NCBI GenBank assembly: GCA_022615475.1
Contig: JAKEGQ010000222.1
Coordinates: forward strand, 1-15,790
DNA length: 15,790 bases
From: Candidatus Methylomirabilota bacterium
Lineage (GTDB): Bacteria; Methylomirabilota; Methylomirabilia; Methylomirabilales; CSP1-5
Reading direction: 5' to 3'
Shown: piece by piece, positions 6,617-14,094 of the stretch
Layout of the letters: the number at the start of each line of letters is the position of its first letter
Numbering within the stretch: the first letter of the stretch is position 1
Program-made: the position numbers and the translations under genes
Notes under the pieces: model-generated
Told to the model about the DNA's origin: nothing
The model's input: only the letters and a program-made list of their open reading frames with translations
The model's database searches: none

Positions 6617-7424
6617 GGAAGAGCGCCCGAAGCGTGCGAAGACTCTCCCCGATCCGTGGACCGTACCAGGAGAGGAGCTTGCCGTCGACGAAGTGGACGC
6701 GGCCAGTCGCCAAGGCCGGGATGAATCCCTCGAAGGGCTGGAAATCCGCGAGGTGTCTCTGATGAAAGGGGTACGGCTCATCCGGGAGGAGGATGATCTC
6801 GGGCTTGCAATCCGCGACCTCCGCCAACGAGATCTTGGGGTACCGGTCGCTCTTGGCGGTAAAGACATTTTCCCCTCCACAGGTCTGCAGCACGTCATGG
6901 ATGTACGTATCGTGATTGACAGACATGTACGGCCTGCGCCAGATGGGACAGAAAACCCGCAGCCGTCTTTGCCCTCTCACCTCCTGCGAGACCGCTCGGT
7001 AGATCGCCTCGAGAGAGGCCGCGATGGCGCTGGCCCGCCCCTCGGTCCCCGTCAGGGAGCCGAGCTCTCTGACCATCGCGATGCCTTGCTCCACCGTCCG
7101 GGGGTACGTCGTGTAGACGCCAATCGCCATCGCCTCCAAGGCGTCAACGTCCTCGCGGCGATTCTCCTCCATATTGGCGATGACCAGGTCAGGCTCGAGA
7201 GATTGAATCCCCCTGAGATCCGGATCCTTTTGTCCGCCGACCCTCGCCTTGGCCGCCACACCGGCCGATGGCTCGGTGCAGAAACGGGTCACACCGACGA
7301 GACGCTCCTCGAGGCCCAACGCAAAGAGGGTCTCGGTGATGCTCGGGACGAGGGAGATGATCCGGGAAGGCAAAGCGGGGAGACGCACCCGCCTCCCCGC
7401 TGCATCCACGACCTCACATCCCAT
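6609..7424 (-). CDS. BtuF-like cobalamin/metal-chelate binding protein (helical backbone receptor)
   Basis: The product (271 residues) matches the periplasmic-binding-protein 2 family (COG0614, PF01497): RIISLVPSITETLFALGLE at 21-39, GVTRFCTEP, the QSLEPDLVIA motif near residue 74, and a C-terminal lobe with IHDVLQTCGGENVF and FVDGKLLSWYGPRI. Such proteins usually deliver vitamin B12 or siderophores to an ABC importer. Here no signal peptide or lipobox is visible: the mature fold starts within 20 residues of ATG 7424 (MGCEVVDAAGRRV). A TTG at 7451 is possible, but ATG 7424 has GGGGGAAG nine bases upstream. No permease or ATPase gene is adjacent. It follows a cobalamin-binding radical SAM gene, which supports a corrinoid link, but the ligand is inferred. 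Confidence 0.85.
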   Translation of the reverse strand: MGCEVVDAAGRRVRLPALPSRIISLVPSITETLFALGLEERLVGVTRFCTEPSAGVAAKARVGGQKDPDLRGIQSLEPDLVIANMEENRREDVDALEAMAIGVYTTYPRTVEQGIAMVRELGSLTGTEGRASAIAASLEAIYRAVSQEVRGQRRLRVFCPIWRRPYMSVNHDTYIHDVLQTCGGENVFTAKSDRYPKISLAEVADCKPEIILLPDEPYPFHQRHLADFQPFEGFIPALATGRVHFVDGKLLSWYGPRIGESLRTLRALFLG

Positions 7425-7487
7425 CAACCATCTTCCCCCAGCCCCGCTCAACCCCGACGGAACCGAGAGGCATGGGCGAAGAACCTC

Positions 7488-9779
7488 TCATTGGTAGTGG
7501 TGGAAGATGTTGAGGGCTCTCCGGGCAAACGATGCCGTCAGGAACATATCCTTGAAGAAGGCGACCGCAAGTCGCCACGGTCGAATATGCCAAAATCGCC
7601 AACCGCGGAGATGCTCCCAAGTCCTCGCCCACACTCTTTGTAAGTCCTGTCGCGAGTAGACAAGCTGGTTCTTCAAAGGATCAAACTTCACATACTGGAG
7701 CTTGACCCCTGACGGAAGTCTCTCCCTGAAGCTCGAGTAGGCCTCCCGCCACTCCTGAAGGTTCAGGCCCTGCCAGGCCTGCTTGTGCACATCATACAGG
7801 TGGTCCAGCCATTTTGCCGGTCCGTCGTCCGCCACGAGGTGCCGACGGAGCCTGAGGATCTTCGCCTGGAGACCCTCCCACTTGTACAGGAAGGCATCCA
7901 GATCCTTGCGGCTGATCAGGATTTTCGAGGCCAGATCATCAAAAGGATCGAGCAACGCCCTGGCCTTGGCCGGCAGGACCGCCTTGGCGCTGGTGTACGC
8001 CTTGTGCCACTCGGCGATCCGCAGGGTCTCCCATATCTCTCCCTGGACCCGCTGAATCTCCCCGGAAAAACGCCTTTCCGCCTCACTCCGCGGACGAGTC
8101 TGCAGCCAGATCTCCTCCATCTCTTTCAGGAAGCGGGCCCACGACATGAAGAGACGGAACACCTCCTTCGTCCGCTTCCAGAGATGGACCGGCAACGGGT
8201 CGATGGCGAATCCGGGTCTGCGGGATCGCCGGTCCTTCAGACCGAAAAAGCCGGCGATCATCGGATGCTGCTTCTCGATCAGGGATGCGTTCTTGTACCA
8301 GATCAGATTGATCATCAGGTTCCAGTATGTGAGGGGGCGATGGCTCCACCGGGAGAGGATCTTGGCCAGGTTCTCCTTGCTGTAGAATGCCTTCCACGCG
8401 TTCTCGTAGGCCTCGGTCCATTCTTCAGTCGTCATATGGGGATGACGGACCGTGGCGTGGAACGAATCCCGCTTGTTGAAATCGGGATCCATCCATTCCC
8501 CCCGCTTTTTCATCTCCACGTGATCATGCGAACCCGGCAACGGCGTCAGCATAAAGAACGATGCAACGTCGGGCTGGATCACATCCATCAGATATTGGAT
8601 GTCGCGGGGGAGCTGCTCCTTCGTGTCGAAGGGAAGGCCGATGATATACCCGACATGCACGACCACACCCGCCTCGTGCCACTCCCGCCTGATGTCCACG
8701 TACTCTTCGACCTTGTTCTGCCCCTTCCCCTCGGCCTTCAGGTTTTCCGGATTGACGCTCTCCATGCCAATGAAGACCTGGGTACATCCCGCCTCGGCGG
8801 CCAGACGCACGAAGTCCTTCGGCTTGCGTGCCAGATCCACCTGCATCATGAAGGTAATATTGAGTCCTTCCTGGCGGAGCCGGATCAGGGCCTCGAAGGT
8901 CTCGCGCCACAGTTTTTTCCGGGCAAAATTGTCGTCGGTGAAGAAGTAAAAGTCGATCCCGTGCTCGTCATAATTGTGCCGCGCCATCTCCGCGATCTCT
9001 TCCGGAGCCCGTTCCCGCATCTTGCGCCCCTGCACATTGATGATGGTGCAAAACGTGCAGGCAAAGGGGCAGCCGCGGGAGGTATCGAGGGTCCCGAAGG
9101 TGGGTCTCAGGAAGTGCTCCATCGATTTCGGGCTGACCACGGGCCACGGCGCCTTCTCGATGTCCACGAGACTCTTGAGATCCTGGGCAAAGGAGTAGAG
9201 CGGCTTGGGCTGTCCGTTGAGGACATCGGCCAGGATCCCTTCCCACTTCCCCTCCACCTCGCCGGATACGACAATGATGGATTCCCGGAAGAGTTCCTGG
9301 ATGTCCGGTTCATCGGGACTCAGCATGTTGATGGTACCACTCGTATGGAAGCCTCCCATGAGCACATCGACCCCGTGAGCCCTGAACTGCCTCCCCAGAT
9401 CGAGCGCCCGGGGGAACTGGTTGGTCTGCACGCCGACGAGACACACGACCAATTTGGTCGCCGGGCGACGGCCCCATTGGATGATTTTCTTCACGGGGAT
9501 CTTCTGCGTCGTCTCATCAAAGACATCCACCTGGATATCCGTATCTCCGAAGAGCCGTCGTCTCTTGATATCCTCGGTCAACCCCCGCAAGACACTGAGC
9601 GTGTTGCTGGGCAGCACGCCTTTCCAAAAGCGGATCAGGTACCCGTCGTCGTCATACTTCGAGGGTTTGATGAGAACCACGTGGAGGGTCCTGTACCTTC
9701 GGGCCTCGGGCAGGAGATCGACATGCGCCGAGCTCGAAGGCTCGCGGGAAAGGTCCGTGACGGCCAGTGTGGTACCCAC
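7488..9779 (-). CDS. B12-binding domain radical SAM protein with long C-terminal extension
   Basis: The 763-residue product has an N-terminal cobalamin-binding-like region (about 32-180, with LIKPSKYDDDGYLIRFWKG, GVQTNQF and VDVLMGGFHTSG). A radical SAM core follows with the CX3CX2C cluster motif SRGCPFACTFC (C237, C241, C244), then conserved stretches FTDDNFARKK, FIGMESVNP and GYIIGLPFDT. After about residue 470 comes an extension of nearly 300 residues, rich in Trp, Arg and Lys and apparently helical, matching no domain I know. The B12 region lacks the DXHXXG motif, so cobalamin would bind without a lower His ligand, as in many of this class. GTG 9779 is fixed by a perfect AGGAGGT. Class members methylate or rearrange varied substrates; the substrate here is unknown. 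Confidence 0.92.
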   Translation of the reverse strand: MGTTLAVTDLSREPSSSAHVDLLPEARRYRTLHVVLIKPSKYDDDGYLIRFWKGVLPSNTLSVLRGLTEDIKRRRLFGDTDIQVDVFDETTQKIPVKKIIQWGRRPATKLVVCLVGVQTNQFPRALDLGRQFRAHGVDVLMGGFHTSGTINMLSPDEPDIQELFRESIIVVSGEVEGKWEGILADVLNGQPKPLYSFAQDLKSLVDIEKAPWPVVSPKSMEHFLRPTFGTLDTSRGCPFACTFCTIINVQGRKMRERAPEEIAEMARHNYDEHGIDFYFFTDDNFARKKLWRETFEALIRLRQEGLNITFMMQVDLARKPKDFVRLAAEAGCTQVFIGMESVNPENLKAEGKGQNKVEEYVDIRREWHEAGVVVHVGYIIGLPFDTKEQLPRDIQYLMDVIQPDVASFFMLTPLPGSHDHVEMKKRGEWMDPDFNKRDSFHATVRHPHMTTEEWTEAYENAWKAFYSKENLAKILSRWSHRPLTYWNLMINLIWYKNASLIEKQHPMIAGFFGLKDRRSRRPGFAIDPLPVHLWKRTKEVFRLFMSWARFLKEMEEIWLQTRPRSEAERRFSGEIQRVQGEIWETLRIAEWHKAYTSAKAVLPAKARALLDPFDDLASKILISRKDLDAFLYKWEGLQAKILRLRRHLVADDGPAKWLDHLYDVHKQAWQGLNLQEWREAYSSFRERLPSGVKLQYVKFDPLKNQLVYSRQDLQRVWARTWEHLRGWRFWHIRPWRLAVAFFKDMFLTASFARRALNIFHHYQ

Positions 9780-9784
9780 GTCCT

Positions 9785-9791
9785 ACCTCCT
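9785..9791 (-). promoter_or_regulatory. Strong ribosome-binding site of the B12 radical SAM gene
   Basis: AGGAGGT on the minus strand lies five bases before GTG 9779, in the 51-base gap after mqnC. It fixes the non-ATG start. Confidence 0.8.
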
Positions 9792-9830
9792 CTCTAATGC
9801 TCTGCGTGCTCCCCGCCAGGCTCGGGCGGA

Positions 9831-10907
9831 TTACCTCAGGATCTCGTACCGCGTATTCCGGACGCGGGGGGTATAGCCAGCGTCCGCAATGACTCGCTCA
9901 ATGTCCTCCCGAGCGGCCATGAATTTAGCCCCCCCGGCGGAGACCACTCGCTCCTCGAAGATGGTGCTGCCGAGGTCGTTCACCCCGTAGTGGAGGGCGA
10001 TCTGAGCCACCTTGGGCCCCTGCGTCAGCCACGACGCCTGGATATTGTCAAAATTATCAAGCATCAGCCTGGCCACGGCCACGGTCCGCAGATAATCGAA
10101 AGCCGAGGCTCGCCTCCCATTCAGCTCGGTCCCATCGGGCTGGAAGTTCCAGGCCACGAAGGCGGTGAACCCGCCTGTTTCATCTTGAAGGGACCGGAGC
10201 CGGAGGAGATGCTCCACGCGCTGCGCCGCCGTCTCCACCGAACCGAACATCATGGTGGCACTCGACGGGATCCCGACCTGATGGGCCGTTCGCATGCAGT
10301 CGAGCCATTCTTCCACGGTGTCCTTCAAAGGGGAGATGGCCTGCCGGACGTCGTCCACCAGGATCTCCGCTCCGCCGCCCGGGACGGTGCCGAGCCCCGC
10401 CGACTTCAGCCGCACAAGGGTTTCTCTGAGCGACAGCCGCGAAACCTTGGCTAAATAGATGAGCTCCGCGGGTGAGAGGCCGTGAATATGGACGGGGAAG
10501 CGCCCTGTGATGGCTCGGAACATCTCTTCGAAGTAGTCGATTTTTAGTGCCGGATTCAGTCCCCCCTGGAACAGGACTTCCGTGCCTCCGTGATCGACGA
10601 CTTCTTGGATCTTCTGGAAGATCTCCTCTCGCGAGAGGACGTAGCCCTCCTGGTGGCCCGGCAGGCGGTAGAAGGCGCAGAAGGTGCACTTCACCCAGCA
10701 GACATTGGTATAGTTGATAATGCGGCCCACGACATACGTCACCTCCCGTTCCGGACGCTTCCGTCGCCGCATCGTATCGGCGAGGAAGCCCAACCACGGG
10801 AGGTTGGTTACCTGAAGGAGGGCCAGGCCATCCTCGGCGCCCAGCCGCTCCCCGGCCAGCACCTTTGCCTCAATCTCCTTCAACTGTTGGGTGCCGTTTC
10901 CTGACAT
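9831..10907 (-). CDS. mqnC: Cyclic dehypoxanthinyl futalosine synthase MqnC
   Basis: MqnC is a radical SAM enzyme that cyclises dehypoxanthine futalosine in the futalosine route to menaquinone. The 358-residue product has the cluster motif INYTNVCWVKCTFCAFYR (C70, C74, C77), then LFQGGLNPALKIDYFEEMF, HIHGLSPAE, GTVPGGGAEIL, SATMMFGSVET and GFTAFVAWNFQPDGTEL, all matching MqnC rather than MqnE. ATG 10907 (MSGNGTQQLKEIE) is chosen because the family's N-terminal helix starts there; the open frame upstream overlaps the end of mqnE in another frame and looks non-coding. The ribosome-binding site is weak (GAGCG). It follows mqnE by 25 bases, so the two steps are co-expressed. mqnA, mqnD and a futalosine hydrolase are not in the window. 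Confidence 0.96.
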   Translation of the reverse strand: MSGNGTQQLKEIEAKVLAGERLGAEDGLALLQVTNLPWLGFLADTMRRRKRPEREVTYVVGRIINYTNVCWVKCTFCAFYRLPGHQEGYVLSREEIFQKIQEVVDHGGTEVLFQGGLNPALKIDYFEEMFRAITGRFPVHIHGLSPAELIYLAKVSRLSLRETLVRLKSAGLGTVPGGGAEILVDDVRQAISPLKDTVEEWLDCMRTAHQVGIPSSATMMFGSVETAAQRVEHLLRLRSLQDETGGFTAFVAWNFQPDGTELNGRRASAFDYLRTVAVARLMLDNFDNIQASWLTQGPKVAQIALHYGVNDLGSTIFEERVVSAGGAKFMAAREDIERVIADAGYTPRVRNTRYEILR

Positions 10908-10932
10908 CTGTGCGCTCAATGAACAGAAACCC

Positions 10933-12096
10933 TCAGCACCTCGCGGAGAGCAACTTGAGGTTGACGGATCTTTGACCTGACTGTTGACTGCCGATGGCTG
11001 GCTGCTCTCCGATGACGTTGTAGAGCGCATCCCGTTCGACCGGGACCCGACCTGCTTCGCTGATGAGATTGAGAAGCTCCTGATGGCTCAAGGCCTGGTG
11101 ATGGGAGGCGGTTCCCAGGGCGTGGGTGATCTCGTAATGACTAACGGTCCCGTCCAGGTCATCCGCCCCGTACCACAGGGCCAGCTGGGCGACCTGCGGC
11201 GTGATCATGATCCAGAAGGCCTTGATGTGGGGGAAGTTATCCAGGAGCAAGCGGGCGATGGCGATCTCCCGCAGATTCTGCTGCCCCGTGGTCACCGGAA
11301 CATGCTCGAGCTCGGTCCGGGCGGGATCGAAGGCCAAGGGCACGAAGCACTGAAACCCCTTCGTCTCGTCCTGGAGCTCCCGGATATGGAGGAGGTGCTT
11401 GACCTTCTCCTCGACCGTCTCGATATGACCGTACAGCATGGTGGCGTTCGACTTGAGCCCTGCCCGATGGACCTCGCGGGCCACCTGGAACCATCCCTCG
11501 TTATCCAGCTTGGCGCGAAAGAGCTCCTCATGCACCCGGTCGCTGAAGACCTCGGCTCCGCCGCCCGGAACGCAGGCAAGGCCCGCACCCTTGAGATCTT
11601 CGAGGACGTCCCCCAGCGGCTTTTTCGCAGCCCGGGCGATCTGGGCCAGCTCGATCATGGTAAAGGCCTTTATCTGCGCCTCGGGACGGGCCGCACGGAC
11701 CGACCGGAGGATGTCCAGATAGTACTGATAGGGGAGTTTCGGGTTGATCCCCGCAACCATATGTATCTCCCGGATCACCTGATCCCGGTATTCCTCGAGG
11801 CGGGCAACGATATCGTCTGGCGTGAGCACGTAGCCCCTGGGGTCGCCGGGCGGGGCGTAGAAGGAGCAGAACTTGCACAGCTTGTTGCAGATGTTGGTGT
11901 AGTTGATGTGGAGGTTGCGGACGTAGTAGGTGGCATCCCCACTCATGCGCTCCCGGGACACATTGGCCAGCGCACCGACCGCGGTCAGCTCTGGCGTCCG
12001 GTAGAGACGCAGGCCGTCGTCGTAGTTCAGGCGCTCGCCCTGGACGACCCTCTCGTAGAGATCTGCCAGCCCGCTGCGGGCGAACAGCGCTTCCAC
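10933..12096 (-). CDS. mqnE: Aminofutalosine synthase MqnE
   Basis: MqnE is a radical SAM enzyme that joins an adenosyl group from SAM to 3-[(1-carboxyvinyl)oxy]benzoate, giving aminofutalosine, an early step of futalosine-dependent menaquinone synthesis. The 387-residue product shows HINYTNICNKLCKFCSFYAP (C70, C74, C77), HMVAGINPKLPYQYYLDILR, IKAFTMIELA, GLACVPGGGAEVFSDRVHEE, NATMLYGHIET and QCFVPLAFDP, diagnostic for MqnE. GTG 12096 has GGAGG eight bases upstream. The last 25 or so residues (from about EQPAIGSQQSGQ) go beyond the normal end of the family, are polar and arise from repeat-like DNA near the junction with mqnC. Thus mqnE and mqnC lie in pathway order in one operon. Confidence 0.96.
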   Translation of the reverse strand: MEALFARSGLADLYERVVQGERLNYDDGLRLYRTPELTAVGALANVSRERMSGDATYYVRNLHINYTNICNKLCKFCSFYAPPGDPRGYVLTPDDIVARLEEYRDQVIREIHMVAGINPKLPYQYYLDILRSVRAARPEAQIKAFTMIELAQIARAAKKPLGDVLEDLKGAGLACVPGGGAEVFSDRVHEELFRAKLDNEGWFQVAREVHRAGLKSNATMLYGHIETVEEKVKHLLHIRELQDETKGFQCFVPLAFDPARTELEHVPVTTGQQNLREIAIARLLLDNFPHIKAFWIMITPQVAQLALWYGADDLDGTVSHYEITHALGTASHHQALSHQELLNLISEAGRVPVERDALYNVIGEQPAIGSQQSGQRSVNLKLLSARC

Positions 12097-12118
12097 TGCA
12101 CCCTCCGTTTTAGAGTCG

Positions 12119-12178
12119 GCCGTTCACGCCGCGAATGAGCCTCCCCATCCGTAGCACTGTCGGCGAACCGTGAACGGC
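12119..12178. repeat. Inverted repeat in the yjbQ-mqnE gap
   Basis: GCCGTTCACG (12119-12128) and its exact complement CGTGAACGGC (12169-12178) flank 40 bases in the 90-base gap between the yjbQ-like gene and mqnE. Smaller repeats of CGGCGAAC surround the right arm. It could fold in the mqnE leader or be an operator; no T-run follows. Confidence 0.4.
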
Positions 12179-12186
12179 GAACGATC

Positions 12187-12615
12187 CTACTCGCCGAGGA
12201 TCTGGAACTGAATGCTTCGCTCCTGGGGACCATCGAGCTCCGCAAAGATGATGCTCTGCCACTGACCGAGGACCACCTGTCCTCCCCGAACGGGAAGTGC
12301 CAGCGTCCGCGACATCAACATGGCCCGCAGGTGGGAGCTGGCGTTCGCCCGCGTACAGTCAGAGTACTGGGGGTCGTTGTGCCGATAGTACTGCTGATCC
12401 TCAATGAGGCCGGCGAGGAGCTCTTTCATGTCCTCGATGAGGGCCGCCTGAAACTCATTGATGAAGAGCACGGCGGTAGTGTGCAGGGTGTTGAGAAGCA
12501 AGACCCCATTGCGAATCGGGTGCTTGTCCAGGAAGTCATGAACGGTCCGGGTGATGTCTAGGAGCTGCAACGGCTCTTTCGTCTTGACCGAGATGGTCTC
12601 AAAGGCAATTCTCAC
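12187..12615 (-). CDS. yjbQ: YjbQ/UPF0047 family protein (secondary thiamine-phosphate synthase)
   Basis: The 142-residue product has the conserved UPF0047 pattern: LLLNTLHTTAVLFINE (H45), YRHNDPQYSDC (H79), NASSHLRAML (H95), LPVRGGQVVLGQWQSI and FAELDGPQERSIQ near the C-terminus. The family forms a small barrel and is annotated with a weak, secondary thiamine-phosphate synthase activity; its main physiological role is still unclear. GTG 12615 (VRIAFETISVKT) is chosen because GGGAGG lies six bases upstream and the family fold begins there; the longer frame overlaps the preceding gene. It lies 29 bases after the four-helix membrane protein gene and 90 bases before mqnE. Given the thiamine-regulated thiC about 10 kb away, a thiamine link is possible but not shown. 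Confidence 0.93.
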   Translation of the reverse strand: MRIAFETISVKTKEPLQLLDITRTVHDFLDKHPIRNGVLLLNTLHTTAVLFINEFQAALIEDMKELLAGLIEDQQYYRHNDPQYSDCTRANASSHLRAMLMSRTLALPVRGGQVVLGQWQSIIFAELDGPQERSIQFQILGE

Positions 12616-12644
12616 AGAACCCTCCCTTTGCTCCCGAGACCTCC

Positions 12645-13139
12645 TCACGATCCCATACGCCCCATTCGGAGGCCCAGATACACGATGGCAGCGCCCAAAC
12701 CGATCGCTACAAGGCACCACCACTGGAGGCGCTGCATGAGCTGCACGCCTTCCGCGGACGCGTCTCTTGCGGGCTTTTCTCCCTCAGCCTGGAGCGCCCT
12801 GAGGAGCCTCGGCCCCAGGGCAAAGAATTGATAGCTACTCACCAGGATCAGGACAAATACCAAGGCGAGCTTCAACGCCAGAACCCCGAAGAGGCGCGGC
12901 ACGTACTCTGGCCCCAGGGTCTCTTTCATCGGCGTGAGCGCACCCGCTCCCGTCAGCACCAACACCCCCAGGCTCGCGAGGCTCACCGGATGAAAGACCC
13001 GAATTGCCGCCCCCACGATGCGGAGCCCTTCCGCTTCGGGTCCTCGGCGCAGAACGACCGGGATGAGGACTGCTCCGAGGAATACAGTCCCCCCCAGGTA
13101 GACGACGACCGCCAACGTGTGCAGCAATGCAATTACCAC
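12645..13139 (-). CDS. Four-helix membrane protein, CopD/DUF4149-like
   Basis: The 164-residue product has four hydrophobic helices at about residues 3-29, 50-68, 82-104 and 138-157. Single histidines sit at the starts of helices 1 and 2 (H7 in LLHTLAVVVYLGG, H50 in RVFHPVSLASLG), an arrangement seen in small CopD-like or DUF4149-like membrane proteins, where histidines may bind heme or copper. The family assignment is tentative. GTG 13139 is given as start; TTG 13127 has a better spaced GAGGTGG and would remove four residues. It lies between the alpha/beta hydrolase (57 bases) and yjbQ-like (29 bases) genes, on the same strand, so it is probably cotranscribed. Its function is unknown. Confidence 0.8.
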   Translation of the reverse strand: MVIALLHTLAVVVYLGGTVFLGAVLIPVVLRRGPEAEGLRIVGAAIRVFHPVSLASLGVLVLTGAGALTPMKETLGPEYVPRLFGVLALKLALVFVLILVSSYQFFALGPRLLRALQAEGEKPARDASAEGVQLMQRLQWWCLVAIGLGAAIVYLGLRMGRMGS

Positions 13140-13196
13140 CTCGGTCCACCTGGGCGTTTGACTATACCCGGTTTCACCCTTGCCGTCAACTATCTT

Positions 13197-14021
13197 CTAC
13201 CGGACGCTCGTCTCGAGAATGAACGCCCGCATCACACGGGCTATCTCCTCCGGCTGATCCTCGGGAAGGAAATGTCCCGCGTCCTTCAGGACCACCAGCC
13301 GGGCCGCACCCAGCCGATCCGCCAGGCGCTGACCGACCGCGGGGTCCTGATAGTCATCGGCCTCTCCCCAGAGGATGAGCACGGGGAGCGAGAGTTGCTC
13401 GATCTCTGCGGCCCGGATCAGGAGGTCGCGGTTATTGAGGGCTCGGGCGCACCGGAGGTACGCGCGGCTTCCGTCCACGCCGTCAAAGGGACGGACGTAC
13501 TCCTCCACGAGGGAGTCGGTGACCCTATCCTTGAAGACCGTACCACGGAGGAGCGCCTCTCGGAAACCCTTCCGCAGGTCGATCCGCTCGATGATCTTGT
13601 CCCAGGCCGGATCCTTCAGGCGATCGATCTCGGGGACGGGCCATGAGTCGTAGGCAACCGTATCGATCAGGACGAGACGCTTGACCAATTCCGGCCGATC
13701 GAGGGCCAGCAGCTGGGCCACGCCACCGCCGATATCGTGGCCCGCGACGGTAGCATGTGTCAGTCCCACCCGCATCATGAACTCCGCCACGGTGGCCGCC
13801 TGGGCCCGGACCGAGAGATCCGCCTTGGGCGGCTTGTCAGAATCACCGTATCCAAGCAGGTCCAGGGCACAGACGGCGAACTCCCGACTGAGCGGCGGAA
13901 TGACGTCTCGCCAGAGATACGCGGACGTGGGAATGCCATGAATCAAAACGACCGGCCTACCCTCCCCCTGGCGGACATACGCGATCGCGCCCTCCCTGAG
14001 AGCCACCCGTGATTTCTTCAT
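13197..14021 (-). CDS. Alpha/beta hydrolase with Asp nucleophile (dehalogenase/epoxide hydrolase-like)
   Basis: The 274-residue product has the alpha/beta hydrolase fold signals: oxyanion-hole HGIP (28-31), LDLLGYGDSDKP, and the nucleophile elbow GHDIGGG with Asp96 where lipases and esterases have Ser. The catalytic His is H250 in DAGHFLPEDQPEE, with acidic residues at 220-223 (WGEADD) after strand 6. An Asp nucleophile is typical of haloalkane and fluoroacetate dehalogenases and epoxide hydrolases, which form an ester intermediate attacked by water. The residue after Asp is Ile rather than the Trp common in those enzymes, so the substrate cannot be named. ATG 14021 has GGGAG close upstream; the longer frame from 14078 adds an unusual hydrophobic leader and is less likely. 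It is flanked by a transporter and a membrane protein gene. Confidence 0.93.
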   Translation of the reverse strand: MKKSRVALREGAIAYVRQGEGRPVVLIHGIPTSAYLWRDVIPPLSREFAVCALDLLGYGDSDKPPKADLSVRAQAATVAEFMMRVGLTHATVAGHDIGGGVAQLLALDRPELVKRLVLIDTVAYDSWPVPEIDRLKDPAWDKIIERIDLRKGFREALLRGTVFKDRVTDSLVEEYVRPFDGVDGSRAYLRCARALNNRDLLIRAAEIEQLSLPVLILWGEADDYQDPAVGQRLADRLGAARLVVLKDAGHFLPEDQPEEIARVMRAFILETSVR

Positions 14022-14094
14022 AAGCTCCCGAGCCTCCGCGAGGTCCCATACTATAATGAAGACGAGGCTACCCCACAAGAGACATCTATCATCC

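Noticed and set aside
6617..6898. N-terminal extension of the sigma factor to ATG 6898
   Set aside because: The extra residues are Ser/Arg/Pro-rich, lie entirely within the BtuF-like gene in another frame and are unlike any sigma factor.
7425..7487. A cobalamin riboswitch before the BtuF-like gene
   Set aside because: The gap is only 63 bases, far too short for a cobalamin aptamer, and no B12-box-like sequence was seen there.
7785..9797. A 670-codon open frame on the plus strand opposite the B12 radical SAM gene
   Set aside because: It is exactly antisense to a strongly conserved gene and shows no domain or ribosome-binding support.
9831..12096. mqnC and mqnE as a recent tandem duplication
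   Set aside because: They are paralogues by family but differ throughout and each carries its own diagnostic motifs; this is the normal pathway pair.
10984..12138. A 384-codon plus-strand frame opposite mqnE
   Set aside because: It mirrors mqnE; the MqnE motifs on the minus strand are decisive.
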